Shown: piece by piece, positions 1 through 5,544 of the stretch | How positions within the stretch are numbered: the first letter of the stretch is position 1 | Layout of the letters: each line of letters begins with the position of its first letter | Origin: Acidimicrobiaceae bacterium | GTDB lineage: Bacteria > Actinomycetota > Acidimicrobiia > Acidimicrobiales > Ilumatobacteraceae | Direction: 5' to 3' | DNA length: 5,675 nt | Assembly (NCBI GenBank): GCA_002727235.1 | Contig: PBWL01000048.1 | Location: 17,713 to 23,387 of the forward strand | Program-made: the position numbers and the translations under genes | Notes under the pieces: model-generated | The model's database searches: none | What the model was told of the DNA's origin: nothing | What the model saw: only the letters and a program-made list of their open reading frames with translations

Positions 1-331
1 TGCGAAGGATCGAATAATGGTCGGCACGCGCATATCGCGCGATGTGCGCTCGACGGCCAGTTGCTGGTGTGACGTCATCGGCAAGGTACGGCAGCGCTGC
101 GACAAGGATTGATTGTGCTCCAGCTACAGAGGCCGTCGGGGTCGTTGAACGTTCAGGGTTTCGCCAGGTGAACGACATGTTGTCAGCGAAGCCTGAGGCT
201 TTTCTTTCGGCAAGGGCTTTACGGGCGCGCAGCATGGGTGTTGCGGGAGCGACCCCGACGTGAGTGATTCCATGGGCTTTGAGTTCGATCCTGATCTCGT
301 CGATCGTCGGTATTGGTGGTTTCGCTCGCAT
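1..331 (-). CDS. queG: Epoxyqueuosine reductase QueG, N-terminal part (cut by window edge)
   Basis: Reading the minus strand from ATG at 331 gives an open frame of 110 complete codons that leaves the window at position 1, so only the N-terminus is present. The protein matches the QueG N-terminal pattern: an early 'GITHVGVAPA' segment (residues 21-30, family form GF..VGI), a middle 'NPERS' segment (58-62), then 'GAQSILVAALPYL' (71-83, family form GA.SVI.VALNY), and 'IARYARADHYSILR' (97-110, family form ARYA.G.DYH..LR). QueG reduces epoxyqueuosine to queuosine at the wobble position of tRNAs for Asp, Asn, His and Tyr, using cobalamin and two [4Fe-4S] clusters; the cluster cysteines lie in the missing part. 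The start is 2 bp after the stop of the upstream NYN gene with no clear Shine-Dalgarno, so translational coupling is likely. Family assignment is by remembered motifs. Confidence 0.85.
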   Translation of the reverse strand, partial: MRAKPPIPTIDEIRIELKAHGITHVGVAPATPMLRARKALAERKASGFADNMSFTWRNPERSTTPTASVAGAQSILVAALPYLADDVTPATGRRAHIARYARADHYSILR

Positions 332-333
332 GG

Positions 334-1572
334 TTACGAATACAAGACTTGTGAGAAGTGTGCGCTACTCACAATGTTTGCCCCCTCGCTACGCACATCG
401 CGTTGAATTGCTTGGTCGTCGGTGATGACCACAACCGGTCGACTGAGTGGCAGGCGCCGCACTTCTCCACGGATGACATCATCTGCGGTGATTCCGTTGG
501 GTGAGTACATCACTCGAATGAGTGAACGATTCTCTCGATGGGCGCCTGCGATGTCAGCCCCATCAAAGACGATGATGAGATGCGTGCCGAAGCGTGCTGC
601 GAGTTGCTCGGTGGCAGCAATTAGCAGTTCTCGCTGTTGTTCGAGTGAGCGGTTTGGCCATGTGCCCTTCGTGACGTTGTAGCCATCGATGATCACTGTT
701 GCTGTTGACTTCAGCAGGTGAATCGTCATCCCTTGCGGGTTGCCGTTCAGACGGCCGGGCGTTGGCAGTGGAAGCCGCTCTGCCGCGGCTTGTTCGTGAG
801 GTAGCACTGCTTCGAGTCGCTGACCGAGACTGCGAAGATCATGAAGAATGCCTCCCAGGTCACTGAGATTCGCAAGAGCTGATCGGCGGTCTTCGAGGGC
901 AAGATCTCGAACGTGCTCCGCGTTTCGTTGAGCGTTAACCGACTGGTCTTCGGCTTCGGATGACTTCGCAAGTCGGCCTTGAGCTGCTTGGAGCCGGTCG
1001 TTGGCGTGCCGAAGTTCTTGCCGTAAGCCGGCGATCGTCTCGTCGAGCTCTTGCTGTTTCGACTCGTAATGTACGAGTTCGTCGCGTAGTGCGTCATTTT
1101 CCGCTCGAAGCGACGTGATGTGTTCGAGACTTTCGTCTCTTGCGGTTTCTGCGGTCTGCGCACGTTGCTCTGCTGCTCGACGGCGACGTTGCTCTCGGAC
1201 GACATCGGCTGCTGCGTGGGCGTCTTCGGTCTGCCGAGCGCGTTCTTCTGTTTCTGCAAGAATGAGATCCTCCCAGCCTTCGGGACGGGTGATCCACCAG
1301 CGGACAATGAGATCGACATCCTCTGGCATTGATGAGGCCATCAATGCTCGAAACTCCTCGTCACCGTCGACTGCCTTTCGAACTCGCCGCAGATCTGATT
1401 TCAACAGTCTTGGCCTTGCGAGCAGTTGACGGAGGTGAGCCGGGTACCGGAAGCCAGGGTCGCTCACCCGGCCCTGTCGTACAAATTCAATGACGTACTC
1501 GAGGGCAGGCCGAATGACTAGTTCTGAGATGTCACCGGGGTTTGCCACGGTGTGATCGTATCTAACGGTCAT
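334..1572 (-). CDS. Coiled-coil NYN-domain protein (putative RNase, YacP/Rae1-like)
   Basis: The protein has 412 residues in three parts. Residues 1-107 form a helical N-terminal region with a Trp-rich 'RWWITRPEGW' stretch (91-100). Residues about 108-235 are rich in Glu, Arg, Gln and Ala with heptad-like Leu spacing, as in a coiled coil. Residues about 291-411 form a C-terminal NYN (PIN-like) domain. The NYN domain shows 'VIIDGYNV' (293-300, acidic D296), 'IIVFDGAD' (333-340), 'GITADDVIRGEV' (360-371) and 'VVVITDDQAIQRDV' (380-393): the usual set of metal-binding aspartates. YacP/Rae1 relatives act as ribosome-linked endoribonucleases, and actinobacterial homologues with this layout are usually labelled RNA-binding or NYN proteins. 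There is no signal peptide or membrane segment, so it is probably cytoplasmic. ATG at 1572 is the only sensible start; no Shine-Dalgarno precedes it. It is the first gene of a unit with queG. RNase activity is inferred, not shown. Confidence 0.85.
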   Translation of the reverse strand: MTVRYDHTVANPGDISELVIRPALEYVIEFVRQGRVSDPGFRYPAHLRQLLARPRLLKSDLRRVRKAVDGDEEFRALMASSMPEDVDLIVRWWITRPEGWEDLILAETEERARQTEDAHAAADVVREQRRRRAAEQRAQTAETARDESLEHITSLRAENDALRDELVHYESKQQELDETIAGLRQELRHANDRLQAAQGRLAKSSEAEDQSVNAQRNAEHVRDLALEDRRSALANLSDLGGILHDLRSLGQRLEAVLPHEQAAAERLPLPTPGRLNGNPQGMTIHLLKSTATVIIDGYNVTKGTWPNRSLEQQRELLIAATEQLAARFGTHLIIVFDGADIAGAHRENRSLIRVMYSPNGITADDVIRGEVRRLPLSRPVVVITDDQAIQRDVRSEGANIVSSAHFSQVLYS

Positions 1573-1602
1573 TGTGGTGAGGTCGGAGTTTGACCATCTG
1601 AG

Positions 1603-1632
1603 CGTTTACGGCTTGTCTCTCGTGGCTGTCAT
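1603..1632 (-). promoter_or_regulatory. Weak candidate promoter for the NYN-queG unit
   Basis: On the minus strand, ATGACA (1632-1627, 5 of 6 to TTGACA) is followed after 18 bp by TAAACG (1608-1603, 3 of 6 to TATAAT). A transcript from here would carry a leader of about 25 nt before the ATG at 1572. The -10 match is poor, so this is only the best candidate in the gap. Confidence 0.2.
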
Positions 1633-1635
1633 TCG

Positions 1636-1647
1636 CCGAAATTTCGG
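1636..1647. repeat. Perfect 12-bp palindrome between divergent promoters
   Basis: CCGAAATTTCGG is its own reverse complement and lies in the middle of the divergent intergenic region, between the candidate -35 elements of the two genes. Its symmetry and location suit a dimeric repressor or activator site, but no regulator family is recognised from it, and a single 12-bp palindrome can arise by chance. Confidence 0.4.
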
Positions 1648-1662
1648 ATCATGTCCCTGCCT

Positions 1663-1691
1663 TTGTCACACGTCTGTGGTACTTCTACAGA
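1663..1691 (+). promoter_or_regulatory. Candidate promoter of the fusion nuclease gene
   Basis: TTGTCA (1663-1668, 5 of 6 to the -35 consensus) is followed after 17 bp by TACAGA (1686-1691, 3 of 6 to the -10 consensus). The GTG start at 1695 lies only 3 nt beyond, so if this is the promoter the mRNA would be leaderless or nearly so. That fits the absence of a Shine-Dalgarno sequence. The weak -10 and the tight spacing keep confidence low. Confidence 0.3.
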
Positions 1692-1694
1692 ATC

Positions 1695-3398
1695 GTGAAT
1701 AGCAGGGCAGACACTCCTGAGGAACTTGGCTTTCAACTCAGCCTAGATGATCTCGGCCGCCCCCTCATCGACACAACGTTTTGTGTTCTCGACCTCGAAA
1801 CGACGGGAACGAATTCACAACGCGACCTCATTTGCGAGATCGGTGCAGTCAAGGTGAAGGCAGGCGAAACGGTTGGCACCTTTCACACCCTCGTCAATCC
1901 CGGTGTCGCGCTTCCCCCACAGATCACAGTTATCACCGGACTGACTGACGCCGTGCTTGCACCCGCCCCACGAATCGAGCAGGTCATTACGAGCCTCCGT
2001 CAGTTCATTGGTGATGCGGTCTTCGTTGCGCATAACGCGTCGTTTGATCTTGGGTTTGTCAAAGCGGCGTTCGAACGAGCGGGTATCGATGACTTCACTC
2101 CAACCGTTGTCGACACCCTCACCCTGTCGCGACGACTCTTCCGAGATGAGGTGCGCAACTTCAAACTGGGCACTCTCGCTCAACGCTTCGGCATCGAAAA
2201 CCGTCCGAGCCACCGAGCGTTAGACGACGCCCTCGCAACGCGTGATCTGCTCTATCTGCTGATTGAACGAGCAGCGGGTTGGGGGGTGACCGGCCTCGAT
2301 GATCTTGTTGCCGTCGGCAAACTCACAGGACACCCTCAAGCGAAGAAGTTGCGGCTCACCGAGTCACTCCCCCGCTCACCCGGCGTGTACCTCATGGTCG
2401 ATGACCACGAGACCGTTACATACGTTGGCAAAGCAACAAACCTTCGGCAGCGGGTCAGAAGTTATTTCGGAAATGACGAACGCCGAAGCGTGATTCCGAT
2501 GTTGCGGCATCTTTCCCGAATCGAACACATCGCGACCCCTGATGTGTTCACAGCAGAGGTTCTTGAGCGCCGCCTGATCAGTTCACTCGCACCTCGGCAC
2601 AATCGTGTCGGCAGGAAAAAGCGTCGTCCGATTTATGTTCGTCTCGACACCAATGAGATATGGCCGCGTTTGTCAATCGTGTATCAAACCCGGTCGCAGG
2701 GCCAATATTTGGGGCCCCTTGCCGGACGCCACCAGGCCGAGCAGGCCATCGAAGCTCTTCAGACCGCATACCCGATTCGTCGATGCACAACCCATATCGG
2801 GCCTCGATACATCATCGAACCCGATGCGGCTCCATGTTCTGCAGCCCAACTCGGTGTTGCCCCTTGCCCGTGCTCAGGATCTGCCGACCCTGCTGCACAT
2901 GCATCAGCAGTCGAGGGTGTTGCTCTTGCGATGCAGGGTGAAAGTGAACATGTCATCGATGCGCTCTCTGAGCGGATGCGAAGCCTCGCCGCACAGCAAA
3001 GGTTCGAAGAGGCCGCTGCGGTTCGAGATCGCTTGTCATCGTTGTTGTCCGCAACTACAACTGCACGCCTCGTTGACGCCGTCACCTCTGCTGGTCGCGC
3101 ACGCTTCACGCTTGCAGGCATCGATCACAAAATTGATCAGGGGCTCGTCGACCTCGACCATCTCGGCGTCATCCACCGATTTGATACGAGCGAAGCCGAT
3201 ACTGATGCAGAGCGACTGCTCGTTGCCCGAATGATTCAGCGAGCCTCTGCGCAGTCTCGCACGATCAGTAATGTCGAGAGTTCCGGGCAATGGCGGTTTC
3301 CGCTGAGCGAACCGACCGTTGATCGTCTCGGTTCGTCAGAACGAGATCACCCCGTGCCGGTCAATGTCGACGATACGAATCTGCCCGCCGGCGAGTAA
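1695..3398 (+). CDS. DEDDh exonuclease / GIY-YIG endonuclease fusion (DnaQ-UvrC-like, Rv2191 type)
   Basis: This 567-residue protein joins two nucleases. Residues about 27-192 are a DnaQ-like DEDDh 3'-5' exonuclease: Exo I 'LDLETTG' (D33, E35), Exo II 'HNASFD' (D118), Exo III 'HRALDDA' (H173, D178), all acidic residues present. Residues about 224-305 are a UvrC-like GIY-YIG domain: GVY (230-232), YVG (243-245), arginine R253, and E291 in 'AEVLE'; Y243, R253 and E291 align with UvrC catalytic Tyr, Arg and Glu. A UvrC-like linker with C364, C381, C391 and C393 follows, then a UVR motif (about 421-455, 'RFEEAAAVRDRL'). UvrC's second (RNase H-like) nuclease and HhH domains are absent. The likely role is structure-specific DNA processing in repair. 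It starts at GTG without a Shine-Dalgarno; no ATG fits before the exonuclease core. Substrate and polarity of cutting are not deducible here. Confidence 0.92.
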   Translation: MNSRADTPEELGFQLSLDDLGRPLIDTTFCVLDLETTGTNSQRDLICEIGAVKVKAGETVGTFHTLVNPGVALPPQITVITGLTDAVLAPAPRIEQVITSLRQFIGDAVFVAHNASFDLGFVKAAFERAGIDDFTPTVVDTLTLSRRLFRDEVRNFKLGTLAQRFGIENRPSHRALDDALATRDLLYLLIERAAGWGVTGLDDLVAVGKLTGHPQAKKLRLTESLPRSPGVYLMVDDHETVTYVGKATNLRQRVRSYFGNDERRSVIPMLRHLSRIEHIATPDVFTAEVLERRLISSLAPRHNRVGRKKRRPIYVRLDTNEIWPRLSIVYQTRSQGQYLGPLAGRHQAEQAIEALQTAYPIRRCTTHIGPRYIIEPDAAPCSAAQLGVAPCPCSGSADPAAHASAVEGVALAMQGESEHVIDALSERMRSLAAQQRFEEAAAVRDRLSSLLSATTTARLVDAVTSAGRARFTLAGIDHKIDQGLVDLDHLGVIHRFDTSEADTDAERLLVARMIQRASAQSRTISNVESSGQWRFPLSEPTVDRLGSSERDHPVPVNVDDTNLPAGE

Positions 3399-4172
3399 TT
3401 GCTCGGCCGCTTCGGTTTCACCCCGATGGTAGAACCCTGCAACGGTTGGTCCACTGCCCGATAGCCATGCCGCAATAGCCCCGCTTTCTTGCATCAACTT
3501 CAAGGCATTGGCTGATCCAGGAACATCAGCAAGACGTTGAGTCTGGTGCAACCGATCGTTGACTCCCGCACGAACCAACGACTCATCACCTGCGGAGATA
3601 CCGGCAATAAAGTGTGTAATTGCAGCTAGGTTCGCTACCGCATCAACACGTCGGACGACCGCATCGAGTTGGGTTCGGGATTTGTCGGTCGACGTGGTGC
3701 TATCAGGAATCCAAATGAGAAGCACCCAGTCCTGTTCAATCGGCAGCTGTGCAACACGGTCTACCGAGGCTGCGATAAGTCCCCCGTACACCGAAGCTCC
3801 TGCGTTATCTGGGTGTCCTTCGAGTTCAGCAACGACAGCGAACACCTCCTCGCGTGCCGCGGCTTCGGTCGCAACCGAAGGTGAGTTTTCCCGCTCGACG
3901 AGGGCGAGCATCGCTCCTGCGGCTCGAGTGGCGCCGCTATATCCCAACCCCCGGCCCATTGGAAGCTGTGAGCGCGACCAGAGTTGCAGGCTCCCGCCGA
4001 GGCGTTCGTAGGCAATTGCTGCGGGGTGGTGTTTGTCGATTGTTTGCGCCCCTTGCGGAGCATCACCCAGGCCAACCTCGGCTCTCAAATCAACGGCGAG
4101 GCCAAGCACGTCGAAACCTGCACCAAGATTCGCTGATGACCCAGGAGCGGAAACACTCAATGCTGATGTCAT
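3336..4172 (-). CDS. thrB: Homoserine kinase (GHMP kinase family)
   Basis: The 278-residue protein is a GHMP kinase. It shows 'SAPGSSANLGAGFDVLG' (8-24, ThrB form APASSAN.GPGFD), an ATP-loop motif 'PMGRGLGYSGA' (71-81), 'LEGHPDNAGASVYGG' (117-131, ThrB form EGHPDN.AP...GG), 'DKSR' (163-166), 'DRLHQTQR' (206-213), and 'LSGSGPTV' (237-244). ThrB phosphorylates homoserine with ATP in threonine synthesis. The ATP loop is unusual: the family normally has GLGSSA, and here Tyr and Gly replace two positions. I chose ATG at 4172, 4 bp after the trpD stop, because conserved sequence begins just after it; an upstream in-frame ATG at 4223 would add 17 residues and overlap trpD by 47 bp. The gene lies in a trpD unit and not beside hom or thrC as is common. 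Its 3' end overlaps the convergent nuclease gene by 63 bp. Another GHMP substrate is possible but less likely. Confidence 0.8.
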   Translation of the reverse strand: MTSALSVSAPGSSANLGAGFDVLGLAVDLRAEVGLGDAPQGAQTIDKHHPAAIAYERLGGSLQLWSRSQLPMGRGLGYSGATRAAGAMLALVERENSPSVATEAAAREEVFAVVAELEGHPDNAGASVYGGLIAASVDRVAQLPIEQDWVLLIWIPDSTTSTDKSRTQLDAVVRRVDAVANLAAITHFIAGISAGDESLVRAGVNDRLHQTQRLADVPGSANALKLMQESGAIAAWLSGSGPTVAGFYHRGETEAAEQLLAGGQIRIVDIDRHGVISF

Positions 4173-4176
4173 TGCA

Positions 4177-5232
4177 TTAAAGCTCGGCTGGCTCTTCTCG
4201 AGAAGCAACCACGAGAGCGTCAAGTGCGGCCGATGCAGATCCGTTATCGATGCTGTCGTTCGCTAACTGAATCGCATCACCAAAACCGGTTGCGTTGCCA
4301 GCGACGACGAGCGCAGCAGCTGCGTTGAATACAACAATGTCGCGATGCGCGCCCAGTGCGCCGCTCAACACGTTTCGAACGACCTCTGCGTTCTCGGCTG
4401 GTCCTCCTCCGGTGAGGTCGTCTTGACTGGCGGGTGCAAGCCCGAACTCTGCCGCATCGATCGTGAAGGTGTTGATCGTGTCATCGATAAGCTCGTGGAC
4501 AATCGAAGGCCCAGTGGTCGACAGTTCATCGAGTCCGTTTCCGTGCACAACCCAGACATGCTTCGCACCTCTTTGCCGCAATGTTCCGAGTACCAGTTCG
4601 GCTCGACTCGGATCAGCAACGCCGATCACCTGCCGCTGCACTCGACCCGGGTTGGCCATTGGGCCGAGGAGGTTGAACGCTGTTGGAATGCCAATCTCGC
4701 GTCGTGGCGGGCCGGCGAACCGAAAGGCGGGATGAAACGTTGGCGCAAAGCAGAAACCGATCCCGGCTTCTGAGACACATCGAGCCACAGTGTCAGCAGT
4801 AGCGCCGATGTTGACGCCAAGTTCTTCGAGCACATCGGCGGTTCCGCACGACGACGAGGCCGATCGATTGCCGTGTTTGCACACCGGAGTACCTGCGCCG
4901 GCAGCGACAATTGCAGCCATAGTTGACACGTTGATCGAGTGCGATCCGTCACCACCGGTTCCCACCACATCGATTGCAAGTGAGCGTTGTGACTCGTTGA
5001 GAGGAACTTCAACGCCGTGAGTGAGCACGACGTCGAGCATTGCGGAGAGTTCGGAGGAGGTTTCGCCTCGGCCTCGCAAGGCGACGAGAAATCCGGCGAT
5101 CTGCGCTGGCGATGCGTCACCCTGCAGAATGACTTCAACAGCGGTGGCGATCGTCGCTGCATCAAGTTCTTCTCCGGAGAGCACACGCGCAATGACCGTG
5201 CCCCATCCGCCTACAACATCGATTTCTGCCAT
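4177..5232 (-). CDS. trpD: Anthranilate phosphoribosyltransferase
   Basis: TrpD transfers the phosphoribosyl group from PRPP to anthranilate, the second committed step of tryptophan synthesis, in the cytoplasm. All family signatures are present in the 351 residues: the PRPP-binding 'GTGGD' (91-95), 'NVST' (101-104), 'KHGNRSASSSCGTADVLEELG' split over 119-139, 'HPAFRFAGPPRREIG' (167-181) with R178 in the anthranilate site, 'FNLLGPMANP' (186-195), and the Mg-binding D235-E236 in 'GLDEL'. The length is normal for a stand-alone TrpD without a TrpG domain. ATG at 5232 follows the whiB-like stop by 33 bp, and thrB starts 4 bp after the trpD stop. No Shine-Dalgarno precedes it, but a TAnnnT hexamer ends 6 nt upstream, so it may also be transcribed leaderless. 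No other trp gene is in view. Confidence 0.96.
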   Translation of the reverse strand: MAEIDVVGGWGTVIARVLSGEELDAATIATAVEVILQGDASPAQIAGFLVALRGRGETSSELSAMLDVVLTHGVEVPLNESQRSLAIDVVGTGGDGSHSINVSTMAAIVAAGAGTPVCKHGNRSASSSCGTADVLEELGVNIGATADTVARCVSEAGIGFCFAPTFHPAFRFAGPPRREIGIPTAFNLLGPMANPGRVQRQVIGVADPSRAELVLGTLRQRGAKHVWVVHGNGLDELSTTGPSIVHELIDDTINTFTIDAAEFGLAPASQDDLTGGGPAENAEVVRNVLSGALGAHRDIVVFNAAAALVVAGNATGFGDAIQLANDSIDNGSASAALDALVVASREEPAEL

Positions 5233-5238
5233 AGGCGC

Positions 5239-5244
5239 AGGCTA
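5239..5244 (-). promoter_or_regulatory. Possible -10 element for a leaderless trpD transcript
   Basis: TAGCCT on the minus strand fits the actinobacterial TAnnnT -10 form, and exactly 6 nt separate it from the trpD ATG, the spacing expected when transcription begins at the start codon. trpD has no Shine-Dalgarno, which agrees. There is no good -35 at 16-18 bp upstream, and the hexamer is common by chance. Confidence 0.3.
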
Positions 5245-5265
5245 AGAGAAAATCTGTCGTTGCCC

Positions 5266-5505
5266 TCAGGCGGAACGTCGGCGCTGTCGGATCATCCTGC
5301 GACGTTCACGCTCTGTGGCCCCACCCCAGACGCCTACTTTTTCTCGGCGGGCGAGTGCATGTTCGAGGCAGGCGACTTGCACGACGCATGAGTCACAAAT
5401 CTCTTTGGCGATTTCGGCATCGTCGTGTTCTTCCGGGTAAAAGATGTCGGGATCCAACCCGCGGCAGGCTCCAGCCATCCGCCATTCAAAGTCGTGATCG
5501 GCCAT
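5266..5505 (-). CDS. WhiB-family iron-sulfur transcriptional regulator
   Basis: This 79-residue protein has the full WhiB-like (Wbl) layout: four cysteines C14, C37, C40 and C46 spaced C-x22-C-x2-C-x5-C, which in the family bind a [4Fe-4S] cluster sensitive to oxygen and nitric oxide. These are followed by the 'GVWGG' turn (58-62) and a strongly basic tail (about 65-77, mostly Arg) that usually contacts DNA. Wbl proteins typically act with the primary sigma factor. It ends soon after the basic tail, at the short end of family length; the subclass (WhiB1, 2, 3 or other) cannot be fixed from this. ATG at 5505 is supported by a G-rich Shine-Dalgarno 8 nt upstream. It lies 33 bp before trpD on the same strand, so read-through into trpD and thrB is plausible, though no target gene can be inferred from position alone. 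Confidence 0.93.
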   Translation of the reverse strand: MADHDFEWRMAGACRGLDPDIFYPEEHDDAEIAKEICDSCVVQVACLEHALARREKVGVWGGATERERRRMIRQRRRSA

Positions 5506-5513
5506 TGCTACTA

Positions 5514-5523
5514 CCCCCCCTCT
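5514..5523 (-). promoter_or_regulatory. Strong ribosome binding site of the whiB-like gene
   Basis: On the minus strand AGAGGGGGGG lies 8 nt before the ATG at 5505. It contains the GAGG core and an unbroken run of seven G. It is the clearest Shine-Dalgarno sequence in the window and fixes the start; the other genes lack one. Confidence 0.75.
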
Positions 5524-5532
5524 GGTTACCAG
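5522..5532. repeat. Short inverted repeat in the whiB leader
   Basis: CTGGT-T-ACCAG has two perfect 5-bp arms around one base. It overlaps the 5' edge of the ribosome binding site and would sit just inside the transcript from the predicted promoter. It could be an operator half-site pair; as an RNA hairpin the one-base loop is too tight. Function is unproven. Confidence 0.3.
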
Positions 5533-5544
5533 CTGAGACTTTTG

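Larger units (their letters stand above)
1573..1694. promoter_or_regulatory. Divergent intergenic promoter region
   Basis: This 122-bp non-coding gap separates two divergently transcribed genes: the NYN gene leaving to the left and the fusion nuclease leaving to the right. It must hold both promoters unless transcription enters from further away. Neither start has a recognisable Shine-Dalgarno sequence. A 12-bp palindrome lies between the candidate -35 elements on the two strands. I found no GAAC-N4-GTTC-type LexA box, so the sequence gives no support for SOS control. Confidence 0.6.

Noticed and set aside
42..263. Plus-strand 73-codon frame at the left edge
   Set aside because: It lies antisense to the queG N-terminus, which has clear family motifs; the plus-strand product resembles nothing and has no ribosome site.
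747..1319. Minus-strand 190-codon frame inside the NYN gene
   Set aside because: It is the alternate reading frame of the coiled-coil region on the same strand, with low-complexity Ser/Arg/Lys composition. The 412-residue frame has conserved motifs and covers the whole stretch.
1573..1694. SOS (LexA) box controlling the repair nuclease
   Set aside because: No GAAC-N4-GTTC or similar inverted pair is present; the palindrome CCGAAATTTCGG is a different motif.
2605..3234. Plus-strand 209-codon frame inside the fusion nuclease gene
   Set aside because: It is out of frame within the UvrC-like region and shows no domain; the main frame carries the GIY-YIG, cysteine cluster and UVR motif across the same bases.
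1695..3398. Reading the nuclease as plain UvrC or plain DNA polymerase III epsilon
   Set aside because: It has both DEDDh and GIY-YIG domains and lacks the UvrC C-terminal nuclease and HhH domains, so neither single name fits.
3336..4223. Longer form of the homoserine kinase starting at ATG 4223
   Set aside because: The 17 extra residues would overlap trpD by 47 bp and precede the conserved GHMP start; ATG 4172, 4 bp after the trpD stop, is the more natural start.
4626..5192. Minus-strand 188-codon frame inside trpD
   Set aside because: It is a shadow frame of trpD, whose own frame contains every family signature.
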